From a bacterium (GTDB lineage: Bacteria; UBP6; UBA1177), in the NCBI GenBank assembly GCA_017405875.1, contig JAFQZM010000025.1:1-64000 (forward strand): DNA of 64,000 nucleotides. Reading direction: 5' to 3'. Each line of letters starts with the position of its first letter. Within the stretch, counting starts at the first letter, position 1. Below are positions 1 to 7,578 of the stretch, in pieces. Position numbers and translations under genes: made by a program. The notes under the pieces are model-generated. The model was not told the origin of the DNA. It worked only from the letters and a program-made list of their open reading frames with translations, and ran no database searches.

Positions 1-9
1 AATTTTGTG

Positions 10-111
10 AATCAGGAATCAGGAATCAGGAATCAGGAATCAGGAATCAGGAATCAGGAATCAGGAATCAGGAATCAGGAATCAGGAATCAGGAATCAGG
101 AATCAGGAATC
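10..111. repeat. 7-bp tandem repeat (AATCAGG), about 14.5 copies
   Basis: Fourteen perfect head-to-tail copies of AATCAGG (10-107) followed by a partial copy. There are no spacers, so this is a simple microsatellite and not a CRISPR. It lies about 120 bp upstream of the ATPase gene. A 7-bp unit changes length by slippage and could alter promoter spacing, but nothing here shows that it does. Confidence 0.95.
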
Positions 112-231
112 CGCGTTCAATTATACTTAATTTAAATTTAAAGTCAAGTTTTTCAGCAGGAAAAATTCAAAAAAGTTTAGAAAATTTCGACAGATACAGT
201 CGTTTTACAATTTATTTTGAAGGAGTGTAGC

Positions 232-1824
232 GTGAAAATCAAAAAAGTTACAATCAAAAACTTCAGAAGTTACAAAGACGAAACTTCTATTTATCTCGAT
301 GATTTAACTGCCTTTGTAGGTCACAACGATTCCGGCAAATCTTCTATTTTGGAAGCATTGGATATTTTCTTTAATGAAGGAAAGGGAACTGTCAAGTTGG
401 ATGAAGATGACATCAACAGACAAAACAAAGAAAATGGAAATTGCGATATTGTCATTACCGTATCATTCACTGAATTGCCGGAACGAATCGTGATTGATAG
501 CAGCAATGAAACAACTTTGGCAGATGAATATTTACTTGATTCCGAAGATTGTTTGCAAATAAGGAAAACTTTCAAAAACGGGAGAATCAATCCGGCAGAT
601 ATAAAAATTTCGATAATTGCAAATCATCCAAGCAATCCGGAGTGCAGTAATTTACTACAGAAAAAACAAGCTGATTTAATAATGCAATTAGAACAATTGC
701 ACATTCCTCGTCCCAGTAAAAATAACGCAGACATGAGAGCTGCAATTTGGAATCATTACCGTGATGACCTGCAAATAAGAGAAGGAGAAGTTGCGATTAC
801 ATCTCAAGAAAGCGATGCGAAATCGATCTGGGACAAACTACAAAGCTATTTGCCTTCCTATTCGTTGTTCCAAGCTGACAGAAAAAACAGCGAGAGTGAC
901 AGTGAAATTCAAGATCCTCTGAAAGTTGCCGTTAAAGATATTCTGAAAGAAGTAGGTTTATCAGAACAATTATCGCAAATAGCAAGTCAAGTCCAAGAAA
1001 GATTAGATAAAGTTGCAAAATTAACCTGTGAAAAACTACGAGACATGAATCCTGAAATAGCAAATTCTCTGCATCCTAACATAAATTTTGAGAACTTGCG
1101 ATGGTTTGATGTGTTCAAGCACATATCTATCTCAGGTGACAACGATATTCCAATAAACAAAAGAGGCAGCGGAGTAAGAAGACTTGTTCTTATAAGTTTT
1201 TTCAGGGCAGAAGCCGAAAGACGACAAAATGAACAGAATAATTCCGGAATTATATATGCAATTGAGGAGCCTGAAACTTCCCAGCATGCAGAACATCAGA
1301 AAAAATTGATGGATGCTCTTCTTAAATTGGCACAACAGGCAAATACCCAAATTATAATAACCACTCATAATGCAAATATTGTAAAAGAATTAGATTTTAA
1401 AAACATTTGCCTCATAACGAACAACGAACATGGTGAAAAGGAAATTAAAAATGTTGAGCCTCAAATACTGCCGCATAAATCATTAAATGAAGTCAGTTAT
1501 TTAGCTTTCGGGGAAATTTCGGAGAGTTATCACGATGAATTGTATGGGTATTTGCAAATGAAAGCCGCAGACGAAGACAAAAAATATTGGCATGAAAAAG
1601 ATTTCGACACTTGGTTACAAAATAAAGGTTGCCCCCAAAAAGAATCTTGGATTAGAATAAAAGAGGGGAAAGAGCAAAATCCAGAGCCTCGTACTTTGCA
1701 AACATATATAAGAAACAGCATACATCATCCTGAAAACCGACTAAATAAAAAAAGATTTAACGCAGATGATCTTAAAGCATCAATTGAACAAATGATAGAA
1801 ATTGCTAAAACTTTTCAAAATTAG
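232..1824 (+). CDS. OLD-like AAA ATPase with a possible C-terminal HEPN RNase-like segment
   Basis: An SMC/OLD-type ATPase of 530 residues. The N-terminus KKVTIKNFRSYKDE precedes a Walker A (GHNDSGKSS, about residues 30-38). A middle helical region follows, then a signature-like GSGVRR (about 312-317), a Walker B (IIYAIEEPE, about 340-348) and a switch histidine (TTHN, about 377-380). No TOPRIM nuclease domain is apparent. The last 110 residues instead carry IRNSIHHPEN, matching the HEPN Rx4-6H motif with Asn after Arg (about R494-H499). The GTG at 232 was chosen because AAGGAG lies 6 nt upstream; a TTG at 217 would put that site inside the gene. Codon use is AT-richer than in most of the window, suggesting transfer. 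ATPase-plus-HEPN proteins often act in phage defence, but that role is inferred. Confidence 0.8.
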   Translation: MKIKKVTIKNFRSYKDETSIYLDDLTAFVGHNDSGKSSILEALDIFFNEGKGTVKLDEDDINRQNKENGNCDIVITVSFTELPERIVIDSSNETTLADEYLLDSEDCLQIRKTFKNGRINPADIKISIIANHPSNPECSNLLQKKQADLIMQLEQLHIPRPSKNNADMRAAIWNHYRDDLQIREGEVAITSQESDAKSIWDKLQSYLPSYSLFQADRKNSESDSEIQDPLKVAVKDILKEVGLSEQLSQIASQVQERLDKVAKLTCEKLRDMNPEIANSLHPNINFENLRWFDVFKHISISGDNDIPINKRGSGVRRLVLISFFRAEAERRQNEQNNSGIIYAIEEPETSQHAEHQKKLMDALLKLAQQANTQIIITTHNANIVKELDFKNICLITNNEHGEKEIKNVEPQILPHKSLNEVSYLAFGEISESYHDELYGYLQMKAADEDKKYWHEKDFDTWLQNKGCPQKESWIRIKEGKEQNPEPRTLQTYIRNSIHHPENRLNKKRFNADDLKASIEQMIEIAKTFQN

Positions 1825-1834
1825 AAGGTCAACT

Positions 1835-1996
1835 ATGAAAGAATGTATCAAATGCAGAGCAACAATCCATGAAAGTGGAACTTTCTGTTCCAATTGCGTA
1901 GCAAATGAATATAAGCAGAAAAATTCAAACCATGTCACAAATTTTAAATTTATCAATAATTTTAATAACTTTTTTGTTTATGGAGGTTTAGTATGA
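1835..1996 (+). CDS. Small zinc-ribbon protein, 53 residues
   Basis: A short ORF starting 10 nt after the ATPase stop, with an AGAAGG ribosome site just upstream of ATG 1835. The N-terminus has two CxxC knuckles (CIKC and CSNC, spaced by 11 residues), as in minimal zinc ribbons; the remaining 30 residues are Asn/Phe-rich and unrecognised. Its stop overlaps the next start in an ATGA. Tight spacing suggests co-transcription with the ATPase, making it a candidate partner or regulator. It is too short for family assignment and could be a remnant of a longer zinc-ribbon protein. Confidence 0.6.
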   Translation: MKECIKCRATIHESGTFCSNCVANEYKQKNSNHVTNFKFINNFNNFFVYGGLV

Positions 1997-4551
1997 AAAA
2001 ATTCTGTGCTGTGTTTGCGCTTTTCTGCGTTATGTTTTTATTTGCTGCATGCGGCGGCGACGGAACAACAAAAATAATCAACGAACAAAATTCTGACGAT
2101 TCCTCTTCAGAAACAAACGACTCTGATTCTGATTCAAGTTCTCAGGATCCAGAGGATCAAAATGATGAAGAAATTTTGGATTCTTCCGATTTCCGCGATG
2201 ATTCGGACGGTGAAACTGATACTACACCGGATGATGCCGATCCTACCGATGACAATGCGGATTCCGGTGACGATGAAGATTTCATTGATCCAGATGTCAC
2301 CGATACTGGTGAAACCGTCGGTGAAACGCGGGTCGCAGACTGCACGGGGCTTCCTGAAAACGCAAGTTGGAACACTGTTTCGGCAATAGTCCAGACCTGG
2401 AACGGAGAAAAGTGGGTTCCGTCAGCTGTCGCATCGTTTAATCTTGAAGGAAGCGAGGACGAATGCCGGTTCAAATGCGATACGAATTACGGCTGGGACG
2501 ATTCACATTGCTCGGCTGACGTGAAAAATGCCTACTGCGACGCAAAACCTGAAAACTCAGTTTGGAATGACGGCGGCAGAAACGGCACCTTCGCCCAGAC
2601 TTGGAACGGCTCTGCCTGGACTCCTGCAAGTCACGCGGCAGTTTACAGCAAAAGCGAGGTCGAATGCGGATTTGTCTGCGCCACGGGTTACCTTTGGGAC
2701 GGTTCAGAGTGTGAAACCGCTCCGACTCAGACTGTTGAATGCACCGGTCTTCCGTTAGTCGGAGCCGAGTGGAACACGACTTCGACCATAACCCAGACTT
2801 GGGATGGTGAAAAATGGGTTCCTGAATCGACAACAGGTGTTTACAACGAAAATCCGAGCACTGAAGAATGCCGCTTCAAATGCAAAGAACATTACACTTG
2901 GAAAAATTCCGAATGCACAGCTGACAAGAAAAATTCCCCCTGCATGAATCTTCCGACAAACGGTCAGTGGAATACAGTAAACAGCATCGAACAGACATGG
3001 AGCGGCTCTGACTGGCAGCCCTCAACGACTGGTGTCTACAACAAAACCGCAAGCGACACAGAATGCCGTTTTGTCTGCAAGACAAACTACAAATGGAACG
3101 CTTCAACTTCAAAGTGCGAACCGGAAACAAATGTCGCCGACTGCACAGGCAAGCCTGCAAATTCAGTCTGGAACGGCAGCGGCAAGTTCACCCAGACCTG
3201 GACCGATTCAGGCTGGTATCCGGCAGGCTACGAAGCTACCTACAGCAAAACAGCGGAAACATGCACATTCAAATGTGAAACAGGCTTTGTCTGGGATGAA
3301 ACGAGCTGCATAAGCGCGCCGACAAGGACAGCGGACTGCCTTGGCAAGCCTGAACACGCGCAGTGGAACAGTGTTTCGAGCATAACGCAGACCTACAACG
3401 GAGAAAGTTGGGAGCCCTCGACGACCTCAGTTCACAACACAGAAGCAAGTGAGGACGAATGCCGGTTCAAATGCGAAACAAATTACACATGGAACGGCTC
3501 GACATGCGCAAGCGGCGGCTCATCAACAACACCATGCGACCCCAATCCTTGTCTTAGTGTCGCAAATTCGACACAAGAGTGCTCTGTTTTCGGCGGCACG
3601 AATTACAAATGCGAATGCAACTCCGATTATTATTGGGACGGTAGTGTCTGCGGAACAGTCCAGACGCAAACTGCTGCGTGCACAGGTTTAATATCAAATA
3701 CCGAATGGAACACTGTTTCAGAAATCATTCAAAAATGGGATGATTACCTGGGGACTTGGGTTCCGACAGCCACGGGTTCCTACAACGAAAATCCAAGCAC
3801 AAATCAGTGCAGATATAAATGCAAAGAAAATTATTTTTGGAGTGATTCTAAGTGTGTTAGTCCATGCACTTCCAATCCGTGCGGTCACGGCACATGTACA
3901 GCAATAAATATCTCTGAATATTCCTGCGAATGTGATGATAACTATTTCTTTGATTCAGATTCTGGCAAATGTGTTACCCCATGCACGTCGTGCAGTAGCG
4001 ATCAGAATTCGACAGGAGAGTGCAGCGCAACAAGTTTAACTGACTTTTCATGCGGATGCAAAACCGGTTCCACTTGGAATGTATCTGAATCTAAGTGCCT
4101 TGTTGATCCGGAAAATCTTCCGGAATGTAGCTCGACAAGTGCAACACCGTGCAAGGATTCATCAAGCGGACTCACCTGGTCGACAAGGGCGACAAGCAGC
4201 TATACCTGGCAGAATGCAGTCAACTATTGCAGCAGCTATTCAGAGGGCGGACTCAGCGGCTGGCATCTGCCGACGATCAGCGAGTTGAGAACACTTATTC
4301 AGAATTGCTCTGCAACTCAGACAGGCGGCTCCTGCGGTGTTACCGATTCATGCCTTTCATACAGTAATTGCAGCAATGGTGCTTGTTCCGGTTGTTCTGG
4401 TACAAACAGCAAGTTGGGAGACACCGACTTTTTATGGTCTTCCTCTACTAGATCAGATGATACAGATAACGCATGGTTCGTGGGTTTCAGCTACGGACGC
4501 GTGGGCAGCAGCCTTAAGACTAACAACTTCAATGTCCGTTGTGTGAGGTAG
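1993..4551 (+). CDS. Cys-rich repeat lipoprotein with C-terminal DUF1566 domain
   Basis: An 852-residue exported protein. A signal peptide ends in lipobox FAAC (Cys20), so it should be lipid-anchored. An acidic Asp/Ser linker runs to about residue 110. Seven copies of a roughly 58-residue module follow, each with C-x2-(L/K)P, WN, QTW, W-x-P, ECxFKC and a final YxW-x4-C. EGF-like six-Cys segments (PCxxNPC...CxC) interrupt copies 6/7 and follow copy 7. The C-terminal 150 residues are a DUF1566 (Fibrobacter-type paralogous, C-type-lectin-like) domain with SGLTW, GWHLPT, LWSSS and terminal VRCVR. Start ATG 1993 has GGAGG upstream. Likely a surface binding protein; the ligand is unknown. The last codons have a pattern expected of a diversified target (see findings). 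Confidence 0.9.
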   Translation: MKKFCAVFALFCVMFLFAACGGDGTTKIINEQNSDDSSSETNDSDSDSSSQDPEDQNDEEILDSSDFRDDSDGETDTTPDDADPTDDNADSGDDEDFIDPDVTDTGETVGETRVADCTGLPENASWNTVSAIVQTWNGEKWVPSAVASFNLEGSEDECRFKCDTNYGWDDSHCSADVKNAYCDAKPENSVWNDGGRNGTFAQTWNGSAWTPASHAAVYSKSEVECGFVCATGYLWDGSECETAPTQTVECTGLPLVGAEWNTTSTITQTWDGEKWVPESTTGVYNENPSTEECRFKCKEHYTWKNSECTADKKNSPCMNLPTNGQWNTVNSIEQTWSGSDWQPSTTGVYNKTASDTECRFVCKTNYKWNASTSKCEPETNVADCTGKPANSVWNGSGKFTQTWTDSGWYPAGYEATYSKTAETCTFKCETGFVWDETSCISAPTRTADCLGKPEHAQWNSVSSITQTYNGESWEPSTTSVHNTEASEDECRFKCETNYTWNGSTCASGGSSTTPCDPNPCLSVANSTQECSVFGGTNYKCECNSDYYWDGSVCGTVQTQTAACTGLISNTEWNTVSEIIQKWDDYLGTWVPTATGSYNENPSTNQCRYKCKENYFWSDSKCVSPCTSNPCGHGTCTAINISEYSCECDDNYFFDSDSGKCVTPCTSCSSDQNSTGECSATSLTDFSCGCKTGSTWNVSESKCLVDPENLPECSSTSATPCKDSSSGLTWSTRATSSYTWQNAVNYCSSYSEGGLSGWHLPTISELRTLIQNCSATQTGGSCGVTDSCLSYSNCSNGACSGCSGTNSKLGDTDFLWSSSTRSDDTDNAWFVGFSYGRVGSSLKTNNFNVRCVR

Positions 4552-4589
4552 GTCGTGACCGCAATTTACGAGTGCAGCGAGTTATTTTT

Positions 4590-4614
4590 GCCCGCCCTTT
4601 TGAAGGGGGCGGGC
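4590..4614. other. GC-rich hairpin downstream of the DUF1566 gene
   Basis: GCCCGCCC (4590-4597) pairs perfectly with GGGCGGGC (4607-4614), 38 bp past the stop codon. No T-run follows directly, so termination more likely occurs at the next hairpin. Confidence 0.6.
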
Positions 4615-4621
4615 ATGGTTT

Positions 4622-4649
4622 CCCGCCGTGAGGCGGGTCGAGGTTTTTT
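4622..4649 (+). terminator. Probable Rho-independent terminator of the lipoprotein gene
   Basis: CCCGCC, loop GTGA, GGCGGG (4622-4637), followed after six bases by a T6 tract (4644-4649). The spacer before the T tract is longer than usual. Confidence 0.5.
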
Positions 4650-4746
4650 CCCTCTCAGTCACTATGTGACACCTCTCCCGAAGGGCGAGCCAAGTCAAAA
4701 CCTTGCCTCGCCCTTCGGGAGAGGTGTCACATAGTGACTGAGAGGG
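4650..4746. repeat. Perfect 40-bp inverted repeat with 17-bp loop
   Basis: The arm at 4650-4689 is exactly the reverse complement of 4707-4746; the loop is 4690-4706. Each arm contains a smaller palindrome around GTCACTATGTGAC and the string CTCCCGAAGGG. The layout resembles the palindromic REP/MITE-like elements scattered between genes in many gut-associated bacteria, but no second copy lies in this window. Confidence 0.9.
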
Positions 4747-4970
4747 TTGGGACAGAGGGCAACCGGCTTTTTGCGCTTCTCATCAAACTCCGTTCGGTTC
4801 TCACCTCGTATTTAGCCTATTCATCGAAGGCGAATTCGTTCCGAATCATACAGAAAACCATAAGTCCGCACAAATGGATAGAGAAAATTTTCAAAATATC
4901 AGGAACAAAAGCGGCGTTGTTAGAGGAAATCACGCAGGAACAGGAAAGAATAGTTTTCGGGTTTTATTAG

Positions 4971-4994
4971 AATGTCAGTTGTGTGAGGTAGGTC
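4971..4994 (+). repeat. 24-bp duplicate of the DUF1566 gene 3' end
   Basis: Matches 4531-4554 at 23 of 24 positions, covering the codons for NVRCVR, the stop and three further bases. The only difference is A here versus C in the gene. Sequence to the left does not match the gene, so this is either a short scar or one end of a direct repeat flanking a 416-bp insertion. Confidence 0.85.
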
Positions 4995-5287
4995 ACTTTG
5001 AGATAAACTCGCTCATTTTATGGGAATTTCGAAAATAAATTAGAAGCAAAATGAAAAAAATCCGCACTTGTTTCCGGAGGGAAATTCCGATATCAAAAGG
5101 AAAAATAAGCTATTCTTTATACGAAAAAACTTGGAAAAGCGCATTTTTTTATCTATTACATCTCGGAATCGTGCAGTTTTCGCTGCTGCAAAGTCGCGGA
5201 ATCGTGCCGTCAGATTTTCTCGTGCAGAAGCCAGTTCTCACAAACAGACGAATACAGACCAGAAAACGTGGAATTTTTGCTATTTTT

Positions 5288-5293
5288 TATAAT
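5288..5293 (+). promoter_or_regulatory. Possible -10 box upstream of the HAD lipoprotein gene
   Basis: A consensus TATAAT lies 47 bp before the start codon. No good -35 hexamer is seen at 16-18 bp, so this is weak evidence for a promoter. Confidence 0.3.
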
Positions 5294-5339
5294 AACTCTA
5301 AAATATTAAGTTTTTGTTCCATTCATTCGGGGGTTCACA

Positions 5340-6398
5340 ATGAAAAAACGCTGCTTTATTTTTATCATTTTTTCGATCTTCATTTTCTCTGGATGCGGTG
5401 AAAAAACAACGGAACAGTCAAAGAATCCGTTCGAGCTGTGGAACGAATGCGAATCGATCAGCGCGCTTCAAAACTATGTCGCAGCCGTGACGGACGAAAA
5501 ATCGGAAAATTTCATTCCGGTCGAAGACAGGATCGCAGTTTTTGACATGGACGGAACGCTGTGTGGCGAGCTTTTTCCTGAATACATCGAGTATCTGCTG
5601 CTCGAATACCGCTGCCTCGACGATCCGGCATACAAAGACATTGCCGACGACGAGCTCAGGGAAGTTGCAAATCTCATAAGAGAGTCAGGCAAAAATTACA
5701 AGACTCCGGACGTTGACCACTTTGACCTCGTGCACGGAAAAGCTCAGGCAAAGGCGTTCGAGGGAATGACTCCCGATGAGTTCATTGCGTATGTCAAGAC
5801 GTTTTTAGGACGCAGTGCGCAGGGTTTCGAAGGGCTTACCTATGCAAATTCGATCTACAAACCGATGATCGAAGTCGTTGCATATCTGCAAAACAATGGT
5901 TTTTCCACTTATATCGTGAGCGGTTCCGACAGAATGCTCTGCCGCGCACTTGCCGGAGAAGTGCTGAATATCCCCGAAAATCAGGTCATCGGCATGGATG
6001 TCAGGCTTGTGGCGGCTAACCAGGGAGAAAAGGACGGTCTCGACTATCAGTTCAATGCCGGAGGAAGCGACAAACTCGTCAGAAGCGGAGAGCTTTGGCT
6101 CAAAAACCTCAAAATGAACAAGGTTTTCAATATCGCTCAGGAAATCGGCAAACAGCCGGTACTTTCATTCGGCAACAGCAGCGGAGACGTTAGCATGCAC
6201 GAATACACCGTCACCGGCAACAAGTACAAGGCGATGGCCTTCATGCTTATCGCGGACGACACAGAGCGCGACCATGCCGATATGGAAGAAACAAACAAGC
6301 GCAAGGCCAAATGGGAGGAAAAAGGCTACACCATAATTTCGATGAAAAACGACTTCAAGACCATCTACGGCGAAGGCGTAGTCAAAACTGACGATTGA
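5340..6398 (+). CDS. HAD-superfamily phosphatase-like lipoprotein
   Basis: A 352-residue protein with a signal peptide ending in lipobox FSGC, predicting a lipid-anchored enzyme outside the cytoplasm. HAD motif I is FDMDGTLCGE (both Asp present), motif II is in IVSGSDRM, and motif IV in SFGNSSGDVSMHEY. This arrangement is typical of the phosphoserine-phosphatase-like HAD family (PF12710). The expected activity is hydrolysis of a phosphomonoester; the substrate cannot be read. The start has a GGGGGTT-like ribosome site. The next gene begins 39 bp downstream on the same strand, so the two may be co-transcribed. Confidence 0.85.
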   Translation: MKKRCFIFIIFSIFIFSGCGEKTTEQSKNPFELWNECESISALQNYVAAVTDEKSENFIPVEDRIAVFDMDGTLCGELFPEYIEYLLLEYRCLDDPAYKDIADDELREVANLIRESGKNYKTPDVDHFDLVHGKAQAKAFEGMTPDEFIAYVKTFLGRSAQGFEGLTYANSIYKPMIEVVAYLQNNGFSTYIVSGSDRMLCRALAGEVLNIPENQVIGMDVRLVAANQGEKDGLDYQFNAGGSDKLVRSGELWLKNLKMNKVFNIAQEIGKQPVLSFGNSSGDVSMHEYTVTGNKYKAMAFMLIADDTERDHADMEETNKRKAKWEEKGYTIISMKNDFKTIYGEGVVKTDD

Positions 6399-6437
6399 TC
6401 CCAAAAACAGAAAAATCAGATCTCAAGAGGAAAAATA

Positions 6438-7574
6438 ATGAAAAAATTCTTTCGTATTTTCAGAATCCTGATCGTTGCAGCAGCTTTTGCGGTGGCATTT
6501 TTTATGATGAAGGAACCCGTTAAATCAAGCGAAGACAGCTGCAACCTTGATAAGGAGGCGGCAAAACAGATCTTCAAAACTGCCGAAACTTTCGAAAAAA
6601 CCGGTTCAGAGTGCGTTTTCAATGTTTCCGATGCTTCGGGAAAAATGCTCGGAAGAGTACTTTACGCAAAACCTGACGAGACAAGTGTCGCCGGTTTCGG
6701 AGGAAATCTGAGAGTCGTCGTAGGCATTTCGCCCGAGGGAAAAATCGCAGGAATCGAACTCGGTGAAAACTACGAGTCAGTCGGTTTTATCGAGCGTGTG
6801 AGAGAAACCGGCTTTTTTGAAAAGTGGAACGGACTCAGCGTAGAGGAAGCTGCAAAAGCTGATGTTGACACGGTAAGCGGCGCCACGATGTCAACGAGAG
6901 CGATAAAATCGATGGTTGCCCTCAATCTTTCAAAGTACAGCGGCAGTGAATTCCAGGCGAACTCAAGCGAAACAGAACCTCTCTGGCTTGCGGTCATCGT
7001 TTTCCTGCTTCTCGCCTACTCTCTTTTCGCATTTTTCTTTCCGCAGAAAACGGCAAAATTCAGAATCATTCACCTTATCGCACTTGCAGTTATCCTCGGT
7101 TTTATCGGAGGGTCCGCACTTTCCTTTGAATCGTTCAAAAACTGGACAACTTCAATGGAAATCGCGCTGATTCCTGCTGTAATAATGGCTTTGGCAATAC
7201 TTGTGCCGCTTTTTAGCGGTAAAAATTTCTACTGCAGTTTCGTATGCCCCTTCGGTGCGATGCAGGAACTTTTCGGCAGAATTCCTCTTCCGAAAAAGAA
7301 TCTTCCGCAGAAATTCATGAAAGGAGTTGCTGTTTTCAAAGCCCTTCTGCTTGCCGCGGTTTATATTCTGATGATTTTTAAAGTAGTGACTGACTTCACT
7401 GTCATAGAGCCTTTCAGCGCGTTCAAATTCGATGCGGCGGCACTTCCGACACTCATCTTAGCCGCATCATTCCTTATTGTTTCGCTTTTCATAAACCGCC
7501 CGTGGTGCCGTTTTTTCTGTCCTACGGGAACTCTTTTGAATATGTTCGCAAAGAAAAACGGCGGAGAAATTTAG
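6438..7574 (+). CDS. FMN-binding membrane protein with two CX3CP motifs (NosR/RnfG-like)
   Basis: A 378-residue membrane protein. One N-terminal helix precedes an exported FMN-binding domain (about residues 60-165) containing SGAT, with Thr150 as the expected covalent flavinylation site. Several transmembrane helices follow, carrying CSFVCP (C266/C270) and CRFFCP (C357/C361). This is the architecture of NosR-type flavoprotein electron-transfer proteins, but without the classical CxxCxxCxxxCP ferredoxin clusters. It probably moves electrons across the membrane to an unknown acceptor. AGAGG precedes the ATG. The downstream gene is convergent, leaving only 4 bp between stops. Confidence 0.85.
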   Translation: MKKFFRIFRILIVAAAFAVAFFMMKEPVKSSEDSCNLDKEAAKQIFKTAETFEKTGSECVFNVSDASGKMLGRVLYAKPDETSVAGFGGNLRVVVGISPEGKIAGIELGENYESVGFIERVRETGFFEKWNGLSVEEAAKADVDTVSGATMSTRAIKSMVALNLSKYSGSEFQANSSETEPLWLAVIVFLLLAYSLFAFFFPQKTAKFRIIHLIALAVILGFIGGSALSFESFKNWTTSMEIALIPAVIMALAILVPLFSGKNFYCSFVCPFGAMQELFGRIPLPKKNLPQKFMKGVAVFKALLLAAVYILMIFKVVTDFTVIEPFSAFKFDAAALPTLILAASFLIVSLFINRPWCRFFCPTGTLLNMFAKKNGGEI

Positions 7575-7578
7575 CCTG

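Larger units (their letters stand above)
4747..5339. other. Gene-free stretch
   Basis: No convincing gene is seen on either strand. Open frames at 4734-4970 and 5051-5401 lack ribosome sites, start inside repeats or run into the next gene, and their products resemble nothing known. The stretch holds a 24-bp copy of the DUF1566 gene end (4971-4994), a small repeat of CGGAATCGTGC (around 5164 and 5198), and AT-rich DNA before 5340. Confidence 0.6.

Noticed and set aside
10-111. CRISPR array
   Set aside because: The repeat unit is 7 bp with no spacers; no cas gene is nearby.
4734-4970. 78-residue gene after the palindrome
   Set aside because: Starts within the palindrome arm, has no ribosome site and no recognisable or exported features.
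4971-4994. Template repeat of a diversity-generating retroelement
   Set aside because: Only 24 bp match the gene end; the sequence to the left does not resemble the variable segment and no reverse transcriptase is nearby.
5051-5401. 116-residue gene before the HAD lipoprotein
   Set aside because: Overlaps the well-supported HAD start by 60 bp in another frame and has no domain or good ribosome site.
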